The notes beneath the pieces were generated by a model, which did no database searches, was not told the DNA's origin, and worked only from the letters and a program-made list of their open reading frames with translations. From Corynebacterium jeikeium (GTDB taxonomy: Bacteria; Actinomycetota; Actinomycetes; Mycobacteriales; Mycobacteriaceae), in contig NZ_CP063195.1 in assembly GCF_028609885.1 (NCBI RefSeq), forward strand, positions 1,054,001 through 1,118,000: a stretch of DNA of 64,000 nt, read 5' to 3'. A program made the translations under genes and the position numbers. The first letter of the stretch is position 1, and each line of letters starts with the position of its first letter. This document shows, one piece after another, positions 34,659 to 43,631 of the stretch.

Positions 34659-35807
34659 CTAAATCTTCTTCAGCTCGGCGACCAACTTGGCACCTGGTAG
34701 CACTGTTGGGTGCACTCCGGCCTTGGCCATCATCTTTTTGGTATCGGCTTGCTGGTCTGCATAGGAAAGTGTTACCACTGTACCGCTGGCTCCGGCGCGA
34801 GCAGTGCGCCCCGCCCGGTGGACATACGCCTTGTGCTCGGCAGGCGGGTCGATGTGCACGACCAGCTCGACGTCCTTCACGTCGATCCCGCGGGCGGCAA
34901 TGTCGGTGGCCACCAACACGGTGTTCTTGCCTTGGGTAAAGCCCTCCAACGCCGCTTGGCGGGTGTTCTGCCCCTTGTTTCCGTGGATCCCCACGGCGGG
35001 CACTCCCGCGCGCACCAGCTTCTTGACCTGCCGGTCCACAGCGTATTTGGTGCGCATGAACATGACAGTGCGCTTCCGCAGCTTTCCAATCGCCACGACC
35101 AGTTCGTTGCGCTCTTCGTGGCTTTCCACCACGCCCAGCAGGTGGCGCATCGTGTCCACACTGGCGGTGGCCTCGCCCGTAGAGTGAGTCACTGGGTCCC
35201 GCATGTACTTATCCACCAACACCTGAACGTCGCCGTCCAGCGTGGCGGAAAACAGTAGGTGTTGTGCCTGTTTGGGCATGCGATCTAGGAGCTTGGTCAC
35301 CTGCGGCAAAAAGCCCATGTCGGCCATCTGGTCGGCCTCATCGATGGCCACGGTCTTCACTTCGGAAAAGTCGAGCATGCCTTGCCCCAGCAGATCCAGG
35401 GCGCGCCCCGGAGTGGCCACCAAAATGTCCACGGGCCTGGCCAGCGCCGTGATATTCCGCTGAATCTTCACCCCGCCGACGACCTCAAGCAGCCGCTGAC
35501 CGGCCGCGTTTGCAATCGGGTCCAGCCGCGAGCGCACCTGTGTCGCCAGCTCTCTGGTCGGCACTAGCACCACACCACGCGGTTTTTTAGGTTTGGACGC
35601 CCCCCGCCTCAGCCGCTGAATCATCGGCAGCCCGAATGTGAATGTCTTGCCGGAACCTGTTGGCCCGCGGCCGAGAACATCTCGTCCCTCGACGGCCGCG
35701 GGGATGGCGGCCGCTTGAATCGGGAAGGGCTTGGTTATTCCCTCGGCGGAAAGCTCTTTGGTGATGCAATCATCCAGCCCGAGCTTTCCGAACTCTGATC
35801 GGGACAA
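34659..35807 (-). CDS. DEAD-box RNA helicase, minimal type
   Basis: ATP-dependent RNA helicase of 382 residues, almost only the two RecA cores. The Q-motif (PFPIQAAAIP), Walker A PTGSGKT, PTRELA, TPGR, IDEADQM (third position D, fourth Q rather than D), SAT, ARGIDV and HRAGRTAR are present. There is no C-terminal RNA-binding extension, unlike DeaD or RhlE-type proteins with long tails. The TTG start directly follows the gnd stop with GAGG upstream, so it depends on gnd transcription. Probable role: ribosome assembly or RNA turnover. Confidence 0.9.
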   Translation of the reverse strand: MSRSEFGKLGLDDCITKELSAEGITKPFPIQAAAIPAAVEGRDVLGRGPTGSGKTFTFGLPMIQRLRRGASKPKKPRGVVLVPTRELATQVRSRLDPIANAAGQRLLEVVGGVKIQRNITALARPVDILVATPGRALDLLGQGMLDFSEVKTVAIDEADQMADMGFLPQVTKLLDRMPKQAQHLLFSATLDGDVQVLVDKYMRDPVTHSTGEATASVDTMRHLLGVVESHEERNELVVAIGKLRKRTVMFMRTKYAVDRQVKKLVRAGVPAVGIHGNKGQNTRQAALEGFTQGKNTVLVATDIAARGIDVKDVELVVHIDPPAEHKAYVHRAGRTARAGASGTVVTLSYADQQADTKKMMAKAGVHPTVLPGAKLVAELKKI

Positions 35808-37253
35808 TTACGCTTCAACCTCGCTACGGTCCCCAGACCAGAGGGTGTGGAAAGAGCCCTCGCGGTCGGTACGTCGGTAGGTGTGGGCGCCGAAGTAATC
35901 ACGCTGGCCCTGAATCAGAGCCGCCGACAGGCGCTCTGCACGCAGAGAGTCGTAGTAGGACAGGGAAGACGCAAACACCGGCACCGGCTGTCCCAGCTGG
36001 GTGGCCAGGATGACCACACGGCGCCAGGAGTCGATCAGGCCACCCAGCTCACCCTTGAAGTACGGATCCAGCAGCAGGGACGGCAGCTCTGCGTTCGCAT
36101 CGTAGGCCTCGCGGATGCGGTTCAGGAACTTCGCGCGGATGATGCAGCCGCCGCGCCAGATGGTGGCCAGGTCGCGGGGGTCCACACCCCACTTGTGCTC
36201 GTCGGAGCCGGCCTTGATCTCGTCAAAGCCCTGCGCGTATGCCACCAGCTTGGAGGCGTACAGTGCGCGGCGGACGTCCTCGATGAACTCTTCCTTCGGC
36301 ACGTCCAGGGTGGATAGCTCGCCGCTAGGCAGGTTGCCGATGGTGGCGTCGCGCTGCTCGCGGGCGCCGGACAGCGCGCGGGCGAACACGGCCTCACCGA
36401 TGCCGGTGGTCGGAATGCCCAGGTCCAGAGCTGCCTTCACGGTCCAGCGCCCGGTGCCCTTCTGGCCGGCGGAGTCGACAATGACGTCGATCAGCGGCTT
36501 GCCGGTCTTCTCATCGGTCTGGGAGAGAACCTCCGCGGTGATTTCGATCAGGTAGGAATCGAGGTCGCCCTCGTTCCAGGTCTTGAATACCTCTGCGATC
36601 TCCGCCGGCTCCATCCCCGCGCCGTAGCGCAGCAGCTGGTAGGCCTCGCCGATTACCTGCATGTCAGCGTACTCGATGCCGTTGTGCACCATCTTCACGA
36701 AGTGGCCCGCGCCATCGGGGCCGATGTGCGTCACACACGGGGTGCCGTCAACTTTCGCGGCCACGGACTCCAGCAGCGGCCCCAGGGCCTCCCAGGATTC
36801 CGCCGGGCCACCGGGCATGATAGCCGGTCCGTTCAGCGCGCCTTCTTCACCACCGGAAATGCCGGCGCCGACAAAGTTCAGGCCACGCTCGGACATTTCA
36901 GCCTCGCGGCGGATCGTGTCGGTGTACAGAGCATTACCACCATCAATGATGATGTCGCCTTCGTCCATTTCCTCGGCGAGCTGGGAAATGACGGCGTCAG
37001 TACCAGCACCTGCCTGCACCATGATCAGGGCGCGACGGGGCCGCTCCAGCGACTTAACGAAATCGGCGATCGTCTCCGCGGGAACGAAGTTGCCGGTCTC
37101 GCCGAAGTCCTCCATGAACTTGTCGGTCTTCGCAGTGGTGCGGTTGTAGACGGCCACGGTGTGGCCATTGTTGGCAAAGTTCCGGGCGATGTTGGAGCCC
37201 ATAACGGCCAGTCCAACAACACCAATTTGGGCGGTTCCTTCAGCAGTAGTCAT
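35808..37253 (-). CDS. gnd: 6-phosphogluconate dehydrogenase, decarboxylating
   Basis: Pentose phosphate pathway enzyme that converts 6-phosphogluconate to ribulose-5-phosphate with NADPH and CO2. The N-terminal nucleotide fold has GVVGLAVMGSN (residues 11-21) and NRT. The active-site regions VGAGISGGEEGA and HFVKMVHNGIEYADMQ are intact. The 481-residue length matches the long homodimeric form. The ATG at 37253 has a weak ribosome site. It diverges from a thioesterase gene across only 44 bases and heads a six-gene run on this strand. Confidence 0.96.
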   Translation of the reverse strand: MTTAEGTAQIGVVGLAVMGSNIARNFANNGHTVAVYNRTTAKTDKFMEDFGETGNFVPAETIADFVKSLERPRRALIMVQAGAGTDAVISQLAEEMDEGDIIIDGGNALYTDTIRREAEMSERGLNFVGAGISGGEEGALNGPAIMPGGPAESWEALGPLLESVAAKVDGTPCVTHIGPDGAGHFVKMVHNGIEYADMQVIGEAYQLLRYGAGMEPAEIAEVFKTWNEGDLDSYLIEITAEVLSQTDEKTGKPLIDVIVDSAGQKGTGRWTVKAALDLGIPTTGIGEAVFARALSGAREQRDATIGNLPSGELSTLDVPKEEFIEDVRRALYASKLVAYAQGFDEIKAGSDEHKWGVDPRDLATIWRGGCIIRAKFLNRIREAYDANAELPSLLLDPYFKGELGGLIDSWRRVVILATQLGQPVPVFASSLSYYDSLRAERLSAALIQGQRDYFGAHTYRRTDREGSFHTLWSGDRSEVEA

Positions 37254-37297
37254 GGTTTTACATCTTACAGGGCGATGTGTTGGTTAGTCTTAGGCAC

Positions 37298-37777
37298 ATG
37301 TCCAATATTTTCATTGAACTAAGTCGCGTTGCCACTGAGCGCGATCTCACCGCGCAGGAGATTGCCACCCTCAACGAACTGCTGGCCAAACACCCCACCC
37401 TCGACCGGACCCTCGGCGTGCAGTACCGTGCCATCGGTCCGGACAAGTTGCAACTGGCTCTCGAGGTCACCGAGGATCACCTGCAGCCCTGGGGTGTGAC
37501 CAACGGCGGCGTGTATGCCAGCCTGGGGGAGACCGCCGGTTCCATGGCCAGCTTCGTCGCCGCAGGTGCTGGCCCGGCTGTAGTGGGTACCTCGAACCAA
37601 ACGCATTTCCTGCGACCATCCGTCAAGGGCGATGTCATCGTCTCCACAGCCCAGGCGGAGCACATTGGACGCACCACGCACCTGTTCCGCGTGGAGCACA
37701 AAAACGAAAAAACCGGCAAAACTTGCGCCTTGACCTTCCTCAAGACGCAGGTAGTGCCGGATATGCCGAAGGGCTAG
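37298..37777 (+). CDS. PaaI-type hotdog thioesterase
   Basis: A 159-residue single hotdog-domain acyl-CoA thioesterase. The core WGVTNGGVYASLGETAGSMA holds the helix with the catalytic Asn-Gly-Gly...Glu pattern, and SNQTHFLRPSVKGDVIVSTA is the following strand pair. An N-terminal helical stretch of about 45 residues precedes it. The ATG at 37298 has TAGG upstream; an in-frame start at 37277 reaches into the gnd promoter. The thioesterase next to gnd is also seen in C. glutamicum. It shares its CTAG stop with ndh. Confidence 0.87.
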   Translation: MSNIFIELSRVATERDLTAQEIATLNELLAKHPTLDRTLGVQYRAIGPDKLQLALEVTEDHLQPWGVTNGGVYASLGETAGSMASFVAAGAGPAVVGTSNQTHFLRPSVKGDVIVSTAQAEHIGRTTHLFRVEHKNEKTGKTCALTFLKTQVVPDMPKG

Positions 37778-39189
37778 TCGGATACCGCGCGGGTGTCGCG
37801 GCCCTCGCCAAAGCGCAGGTTGTCGCGCACCTCGATGGAGCGGATGCTTTCCTTGTCCTCCAGGTCGCGCAGCTTGCGGATCGCGTTGCGGGCGTGCAGC
37901 TGCTGGCGGGTTGCTACGAGCTGCCAGCGGCGACGGGATACGGAGTTCAGGCCCCAGCTGAAGGCTGCAACCGCACGGTTGCGGAAGCCAACCATGTACA
38001 GCAGGTGCAGCACCAGCCACATGACCCAGCCGAAGAAACCGGAGACCTCGGCCTTGTTCATCTTCACCACTGCGTTGAAGCGGGAGACGATGGCCATGGA
38101 GCCCTTGTCGAAGTAGCTAAACGGAACGCGGCCCTCGGGGGCGGTGCCGTTGTTGACCTCATCCAGGATGGTGTTGGCCGCATACTGGCCACCCTGCATG
38201 GCCACCTGGGCCACACCCGGCAGGCGATCCTTGCTCATCATGTCACCGACGATGAAGATATTGCGGTGCTCGCCCAGGGTCAGGTCGTCGTTCACCGGCA
38301 CGCGACCCGCACGGTCGACCTCGATGCCGGCCTGCTCGGCCACGTGCTTGCCCAGCGGGGAAGCAGCCACGCCAGCGGACCAGATCTTGGCGTAGGAGGG
38401 TACGAAGAACTCCTCCTCGGTCTTCATGTCCTTGTATCGCACACCCTCCTTGGACACGTCGGTGACCAGGGAGTTGAGGATGATTTCCACGCCCAAGTCC
38501 TCCAGGCGGCGGGCGGCCTTGCGGCCTAGGCGCTTGCCGAAAGGCGCCAGCACCTGCGAGCCACCGTCGATCAGCAGAATGCGGGTGTCCTCCGTGTCGA
38601 TCTCGCGGAACTCGTCGCGCAGGGTGCGGTGGGACATCTCGGCCAGCTGGCCGGCCAGCTCCACGCCGGTCGGGCCCGCGCCGACGACTACGAAGGTCAG
38701 CAGGCGCTTGCGGGCCTCTGGGTCGTTGGTGATCTCGGCGCGCTCGAAGGCGCCGGTCACGCGGGCGCGGATCTCCAGCGCATCATCGACGGACTTCATG
38801 CCCGGCGCGAATTCAGCGAACTGCTCGTTGCCAAAGTAGGACTGGCCAGCGCCGGCCGCCAGGATGAGCGAGTCGTACTTCAGTACGGCATCGGTTCCGC
38901 CCAGGTCGGCGGTGACGGTCTGCTCGTTGATGTCCACGTTGCGGACTTCGCCCTTGACCACGCGGACGTTGTCCTGGTCCGCCAGGATCTGGCGGATGGA
39001 CGGGGCGATCTCGCCCTCGGAGAGGATGCCGGTCGCAACTTGGTAAAGCAGCGGCTGGAACAGGTGGTGGTTCGTCCGGTCGACGATCGTGACCTGGACG
39101 TTCTCGTTTTTGAACTTCTTAGCCGCAAACAGTCCGCCGAAGCCCGCGCCGATGATTACGACGTGGTGGCGGTTTGATGTGCTGGTCAT
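37774..39189 (-). CDS. ndh: Type II NADH dehydrogenase
   Basis: Single-subunit, non-proton-pumping NADH:menaquinone oxidoreductase on the inner membrane face. The FAD-binding motif VVIIGAGFGGL is at residues 10-20, with a second dinucleotide motif FVVVGAGPTGVELAGQL for NADH. The C-terminal third contains hydrophobic membrane-contact segments (FFGWVMWLVLHLLYMVGF). The 471-residue length fits Ndh of this genus. A strong GAGGAGAAG precedes the ATG. It diverges from the CFA-like gene. Confidence 0.95.
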   Translation of the reverse strand: MTSTSNRHHVVIIGAGFGGLFAAKKFKNENVQVTIVDRTNHHLFQPLLYQVATGILSEGEIAPSIRQILADQDNVRVVKGEVRNVDINEQTVTADLGGTDAVLKYDSLILAAGAGQSYFGNEQFAEFAPGMKSVDDALEIRARVTGAFERAEITNDPEARKRLLTFVVVGAGPTGVELAGQLAEMSHRTLRDEFREIDTEDTRILLIDGGSQVLAPFGKRLGRKAARRLEDLGVEIILNSLVTDVSKEGVRYKDMKTEEEFFVPSYAKIWSAGVAASPLGKHVAEQAGIEVDRAGRVPVNDDLTLGEHRNIFIVGDMMSKDRLPGVAQVAMQGGQYAANTILDEVNNGTAPEGRVPFSYFDKGSMAIVSRFNAVVKMNKAEVSGFFGWVMWLVLHLLYMVGFRNRAVAAFSWGLNSVSRRRWQLVATRQQLHARNAIRKLRDLEDKESIRSIEVRDNLRFGEGRDTRAVSD

Positions 39190-39330
39190 CTAGTTGCTTC
39201 TCCTCATTTATGGTTGTAATCCGGCACCATCTTAATTGGTTAAGGCCTGTCCTTCACACCGAGAGCCCCCGGTTTTCGAGAATTTCGGGCGCTTTCGGTT
39301 GCGCCTCGGAAGGCAAAAGTTGTTTTCCTA

Positions 39331-39350
39331 GTAACTTCGGGGGGAGTTAC
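39331..39350. promoter_or_regulatory. Inverted repeat between ndh and the CFA-like gene
   Basis: GTAACT (39331-39336) and AGTTAC (39345-39350) are perfect 6-base arms with an 8-base GC-rich centre. It lies 20 bases before the CFA-like start, and the 180-base gap holds no other gene. It may control the rightward gene or mask its start. Confidence 0.4.
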
Positions 39351-39369
39351 AGCGCAAAAGGAAGGCAAG

Positions 39370-40602
39370 ATGACGTCTCCGTACATCGACGAGGAACGCT
39401 GGCCGCGCCTGGTTGCTGCCCCGCACTCTCGTTTTATGGGTCGCCGGGCCGAGGCCGTCACCGCGCGCATGGAAGCGCTACTTTCTTCTCACGGAATTGC
39501 TTTGGACGCCGGCACGGTGCCGCACATGGTCGTTCGGGACGGCCAGGTGATCGATCGGGTGGTCGCCGACGGCTGGTTGGGGCTGGCAGAGGGCTACATG
39601 GCCGGGGAGTGGACCGCTGAACCTCTCCCGGAGGTTCTTGGAGCCTTGATGGATCAGCCTTTCGAGGGGAAGTTTGGGGAGTTTTTCGCCCGCAAGGCCC
39701 CGAAGCGCCGCGGTCCTGTCCCGGGGGAGCTACCGGAGGCTCTTGTAGAGCTGTACGCCGGCGCCACCCGCGCGACGGGGGCTGCCCAGTTCAGCAGCGC
39801 TTCTCGCACCAGTGCTCACGAAAACGGAATCGACTTCACCTGGTTTGGCGAGCCGGATCCTGTGGAGCGCCTAGATCTGGACGACGCTCAGCGCCGCCGC
39901 ATTATCACCATGCTCGACGAGGCTGAGGTTGGCCCCGGCGACCGCGTGTTGGAGATGCCATCTTCTGGTGGTCAGCTGGCTGCGCAGGCCGCCAAACGTG
40001 GCGCCCGCGTGGACGTTCTGACCAGCGACGAGGACCACGCGGACGCCGTGCGCGCCCGAGTCCACACCGCCGGTGTCGGGGGAGCGGTGAACGTGGAGGT
40101 CATCGCCGGGCCGGTGCCCTCCCCGCGCCAGTGGTCCGGTCGCTACGAGGCAATCTTTTCCGTCGAGCGGATGGAAACCCTGGGGCTCGGGGGTTTGAGC
40201 CACTACCTCAAGGCCGTCGACCGCATGCTCTCCGACGACGGGCTGGCCGTGATCCAGTCGATCATCGCCACCGACGAGATGCGTGAGACCGCCCGCGAAT
40301 CCCTGGACGTCATGCGCGCCTATGTCTGGCCCGCCCTGGAGTACCCCACCGTCCAGCAGGTCCGCGAGGTCGCGGCCGAGCACACCCAACTCACCGTCGT
40401 CGCGGAGAACAACCTCAGCGCCCACCTGCGCGCGACGTTGCCACTGTGGCGTGCGAACTTCCTCTCCCGCGAGCGCCAGGCCGCGGCCGCCGGTTTCGAC
40501 CCGGTGTTCCGCCACCTCTGGGACTACCAGCTGGCTCTCCACGAGGCACTGGCCACCGCCGAGGACATCGGGTGCGTCCAATTCGTCCTCGCCCCGAAGT
40601 AG
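39370..40602 (+). CDS. Cyclopropane-fatty-acid-synthase-like methyltransferase, altered AdoMet motif
   Basis: A 410-residue protein of the CFA/mycolic-acid methyltransferase-like group. Residues 1-130 match the N-terminal domain (VVADGWLGLAEGYMAGEWTAEPLPEVLGAL). The methyltransferase fold follows (GDRVLEMPSSGGQLAAQAA, FSVERMETLG, YLKAVDRMLSDDGLAVIQSI). In active CFA synthases motif I reads close to LEIGCGWGG and the later block IEMVEAVG; here both are changed. AdoMet binding and activity are therefore doubtful, or the donor pocket is different. A role in branched (10-methyl) fatty acids is possible by analogy with UfaA1. The ATG has AAGGAAGGC upstream. Confidence 0.78.
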   Translation: MTSPYIDEERWPRLVAAPHSRFMGRRAEAVTARMEALLSSHGIALDAGTVPHMVVRDGQVIDRVVADGWLGLAEGYMAGEWTAEPLPEVLGALMDQPFEGKFGEFFARKAPKRRGPVPGELPEALVELYAGATRATGAAQFSSASRTSAHENGIDFTWFGEPDPVERLDLDDAQRRRIITMLDEAEVGPGDRVLEMPSSGGQLAAQAAKRGARVDVLTSDEDHADAVRARVHTAGVGGAVNVEVIAGPVPSPRQWSGRYEAIFSVERMETLGLGGLSHYLKAVDRMLSDDGLAVIQSIIATDEMRETARESLDVMRAYVWPALEYPTVQQVREVAAEHTQLTVVAENNLSAHLRATLPLWRANFLSRERQAAAAGFDPVFRHLWDYQLALHEALATAEDIGCVQFVLAPK

Positions 40603-40687
40603 TTTTGCGATTTCCCCGCGGGGTTCGCCGGATAGTTTTAGCGTAATAATAACTATTCGCGCATAACCCCCGAGAGGAACTCTTTCC

Positions 40688-42367
40688 GTGACTACTCCCA
40701 CGAATCCCGATGTCATCATCGTCGGCGCCGGCCTGGCCGGCCTCGTCGCCGCCTACGAGGCGCAGAAGTCGGGTCTGAAGGTCCTGATCCTGGACCAGGA
40801 AAACCGTAACAACCTGGGCGGACAGGCATTCTGGTCGCTCGGTGGCCTGTTCTACGTGGGCAGCCCCGAGCAGAAGCTGATGGGAGTCAAGGATTCCGAG
40901 GAGCTCGCCTGGCGCGACTGGGAGAACTCCGCGCAGTTTGATGATTCCCAAAACGACTACTGGCCCCGCCGCTGGGGCCGCGAGTACGTCCGATTCGCCG
41001 CCACGGAGAAGCGCGACTACCTCAAGGCCCTCGGCCTCAACGTGTTGCCCACCGTCGGCTGGGCCGAGCGCGGTTCCGGAGACGCCAGTGGCCACGGCAA
41101 CTCCGTGCCCCGCTTCCACCTGACTTGGGGCACTGGGCCGGAGGTCGTGCGCGTCTTCCGCGAGCCCATCGAGGCCGCGGAGGCGGAAGGCAAGGTCGAG
41201 TTCCGCTTCCGCCACCAGGTCGACGAGCTGATCGTAGAAAATGACGCCGTCGTCGGCGTACGCGGCAGCGTGCTGGAACCGAGCGATCTGGACCGCGGCG
41301 TGGCGTCATCTAGAAAGACCGTAGGGGAGTTCGAGCTGCGCGCACGTGCCGTTGTCGTAACCTCCGGCGGCATCGGCGGCAACCTCGACCTGGTGCGTCG
41401 CGCGTGGCCGACCGACCAGTGGGGGCCGGTGCCGAACGACATGGTCACCGGCGTGCCCGCGCACGTCGACGGCCGCATGATTCAGATCTCCGAAAGCGCT
41501 GGCGCAAACCTTGTGAACACCGACCGCATGTGGGCCTACACGGAAGGTATGAAGAACTGGAACTCCATCTGGCCCGGCCACGGCATCCGCATCATCCCTG
41601 GACCTTCTTCCCTGTGGATTGACGCGACCGGCAAGCGCTTCCCAAGCAACATCATTCCGGGCGGCGACACGATCGCCACCATGAAGCACCTCGGTACCAC
41701 GGGCCACAGTTACTCCTGGTTCATCCTGAACAAGACTATCGCCGACAAGGAGTTCATCTTCTCCGGCTCCGAGCAGAACCCGGATCTCACGATCAAGAAG
41801 GTCAAGAACTTGCTCTCCAAGGTCGGCCCCGGCACTCACCCCGCAGTGAAGGCCTTCATGGATCACGGCGAGGACTGGGTGGTCGCCGACGACCTGGGAT
41901 CCCTGGTCGAGGGCATGAACGCCATCGCAGACGACGACGCTCCCGCCCTCGACGTCCACGACCTGCGTCGCATCATCGAGGACCGCGACTCGCAGGTGGA
42001 CAACAACTTCAGCAAGGATGCGCAGATCAATTACATCCGCACTGCCCGCGGTTACTTGGGCGACAAGATCGTCCGCTGTGCCGCCCCGCACCGCCTGCTC
42101 GACGAGTCCAAGGGACCGCTGATCGCCGTCAAGCTGCACGTGCTGACCCGTAAGACGCTCGGCGGCATCGAGACCGACCTTTCCGGTCGTTGCCTGCGCA
42201 CCGATGGCTCGGTTCTGCCTGGCCTGTACGCAGCCGGCGAAGTTGCTGGCTTCGGCGGTGGCGGCATGCACGGAAAGAACGCCCTCGAAGGCACCTTCCT
42301 GGGTGGCTGCATCCACTCCGGCAAGCGCGTCGGCGAAAACCTGAAGGCGACCATTGCTCAGCTCTAA
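40688..42367 (+). CDS. FAD-binding dehydrogenase, KstD-like
   Basis: A 559-residue flavoprotein of the fumarate reductase/3-ketosteroid dehydrogenase superfamily. The FAD motif VIIVGAGLAGLVAAYEA lies at residues 10-26, and the C-terminal LYAAGEVAGFGGGGMHGKNALEGTFLGG closes the FAD site. It resembles actinobacterial 'FAD-binding dehydrogenase' proteins (Rv0785-like) more than true KstD, so the substrate is unknown. The GTG follows GAGAGGA. The TAATAATAACTATTC stretch upstream (40645-40660) probably holds the -10 element. Its end overlaps the amidase gene by 14 bases, linking the two. Confidence 0.85.
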   Translation: MTTPTNPDVIIVGAGLAGLVAAYEAQKSGLKVLILDQENRNNLGGQAFWSLGGLFYVGSPEQKLMGVKDSEELAWRDWENSAQFDDSQNDYWPRRWGREYVRFAATEKRDYLKALGLNVLPTVGWAERGSGDASGHGNSVPRFHLTWGTGPEVVRVFREPIEAAEAEGKVEFRFRHQVDELIVENDAVVGVRGSVLEPSDLDRGVASSRKTVGEFELRARAVVVTSGGIGGNLDLVRRAWPTDQWGPVPNDMVTGVPAHVDGRMIQISESAGANLVNTDRMWAYTEGMKNWNSIWPGHGIRIIPGPSSLWIDATGKRFPSNIIPGGDTIATMKHLGTTGHSYSWFILNKTIADKEFIFSGSEQNPDLTIKKVKNLLSKVGPGTHPAVKAFMDHGEDWVVADDLGSLVEGMNAIADDDAPALDVHDLRRIIEDRDSQVDNNFSKDAQINYIRTARGYLGDKIVRCAAPHRLLDESKGPLIAVKLHVLTRKTLGGIETDLSGRCLRTDGSVLPGLYAAGEVAGFGGGGMHGKNALEGTFLGGCIHSGKRVGENLKATIAQL

Positions 42368-43631
42368 CGAATGGCGCGCCGAGGCGCTGGAAAACGGCGC
42401 TGTACCGCTCATTGAGAAGACCCTTCGCCGCATCCGCGCCCAGGACCGGCACTTCAATGCCATCTCGGTACTCCTGGACGATGAAGCGCTGGCAGCCGCC
42501 GCCGACCTAGATTCCAGCACCAACCCCGGCCCGCTGCACGGGGTGCCGGTGCTCATCAAGGAAGAAGTCGACGTCCGCGGAGTGCCCACCACCTACGGCA
42601 CTAACGCAAACCCCACGCCCGTTGACGCCGACGACGAGATTGTTCGCCGCTTGCGTAACGCGGGCGCGATCATTCTTGGAAAAACCACCATGCCCGCCTT
42701 TGGCGCGTTCCCCTTCACCGAGTCCGAGGCTCGCGGAATCACCCGTAACCCGCACGATACGCGCTACACTCCGGGTGGCTCCTCTGGTGGCTCCGCAGCA
42801 GCAGTTGCCGCTGGTTGGGTGCCTTTCGCCGTCGGCGGCGATGGTGGCGGTTCCATCCGCATTCCCTCCGCGCATTGCGGCCTGTACGGCCTCAAGCCCG
42901 CCCGGGGCACATTGCCGGGGGAGGATTTGTGGTGCCGCCTTGGCACCGCCGGCCCCATCGCCCGCACTGCGCAAGATTGTGCCCTTCTTTTTGACGCCCT
43001 ATCTGACTCCGTCGCTACCGAAACCGAGGGGGCGTCATTAAGAATCGGCGTGAGCCTGCAACCCTCAACGCCGCTAACCCCACCGCATCGTGACCACGTC
43101 CGTGCTGTGCACGCGATGGCTGAGCGGCTGCGTGGAATGGGCCACGAGGTGCGCGATTACAGGCTGCGGCATAAGGATCCGACGGCTGCGTTTGTTACTC
43201 AGTTCTTCGCTGGAATCCGCAAGGAAATTGCCGAGCTGGAGTACCCCGAGCGCATCGAAAGGCGCCACAAGGTCACCCGTGCGGCGGGTGTATGGGCGCA
43301 AGGTCCAGTGCTGCGCTGGGCCGAAGGCTTTTCCGACCGTTTGGGCGAGCAGCTGGATCGGGTGTTCGACGACATTGACGTGCTACTGACCCCGACTGTT
43401 GCTTCCCGCCCGGCGCGCGCTGGTGTGCTGACTGGTAAGGGAATGCTGGCGGCGCAGATCGCGAGTTTGCCATCGGTGGCTTACACCGCCCTGTGGAATG
43501 TTTCCGGGCACCCTGCGATGAATATTCCCGTCGGTAAGGGACATGATGGGCTGCCCGTTGGTGTGCAACTGGTGGCTCGCGACGAGCGCCTTCTGCTGGA
43601 CTTGGCTAGCGCTTCATCAACCGCGCCATAA
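42354..43631 (+). CDS. Amidase-signature family hydrolase
   Basis: A 425-residue amidase with the Ser-cisSer-Lys triad intact: Lys69 in HGVPVLIKEEVDV, the cis-Ser region GGSSGGSAAA (142-150) and the nucleophile Ser167 in GDGGGSIRIPS. It is not GatA: there are no gatC/gatB neighbours and it is shorter. Substrate is unknown; co-expression with the FAD enzyme suggests a catabolic pair. The TTG start lies in the dehydrogenase 3' end. Two dispersed-motif copies occur 33 bases apart on opposite strands (42988-42998, 43031-43041). It ends with a 26-base overlap with the convergent SDR gene. Confidence 0.9.
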   Translation: MLSSNEWRAEALENGAVPLIEKTLRRIRAQDRHFNAISVLLDDEALAAAADLDSSTNPGPLHGVPVLIKEEVDVRGVPTTYGTNANPTPVDADDEIVRRLRNAGAIILGKTTMPAFGAFPFTESEARGITRNPHDTRYTPGGSSGGSAAAVAAGWVPFAVGGDGGGSIRIPSAHCGLYGLKPARGTLPGEDLWCRLGTAGPIARTAQDCALLFDALSDSVATETEGASLRIGVSLQPSTPLTPPHRDHVRAVHAMAERLRGMGHEVRDYRLRHKDPTAAFVTQFFAGIRKEIAELEYPERIERRHKVTRAAGVWAQGPVLRWAEGFSDRLGEQLDRVFDDIDVLLTPTVASRPARAGVLTGKGMLAAQIASLPSVAYTALWNVSGHPAMNIPVGKGHDGLPVGVQLVARDERLLLDLASASSTAP

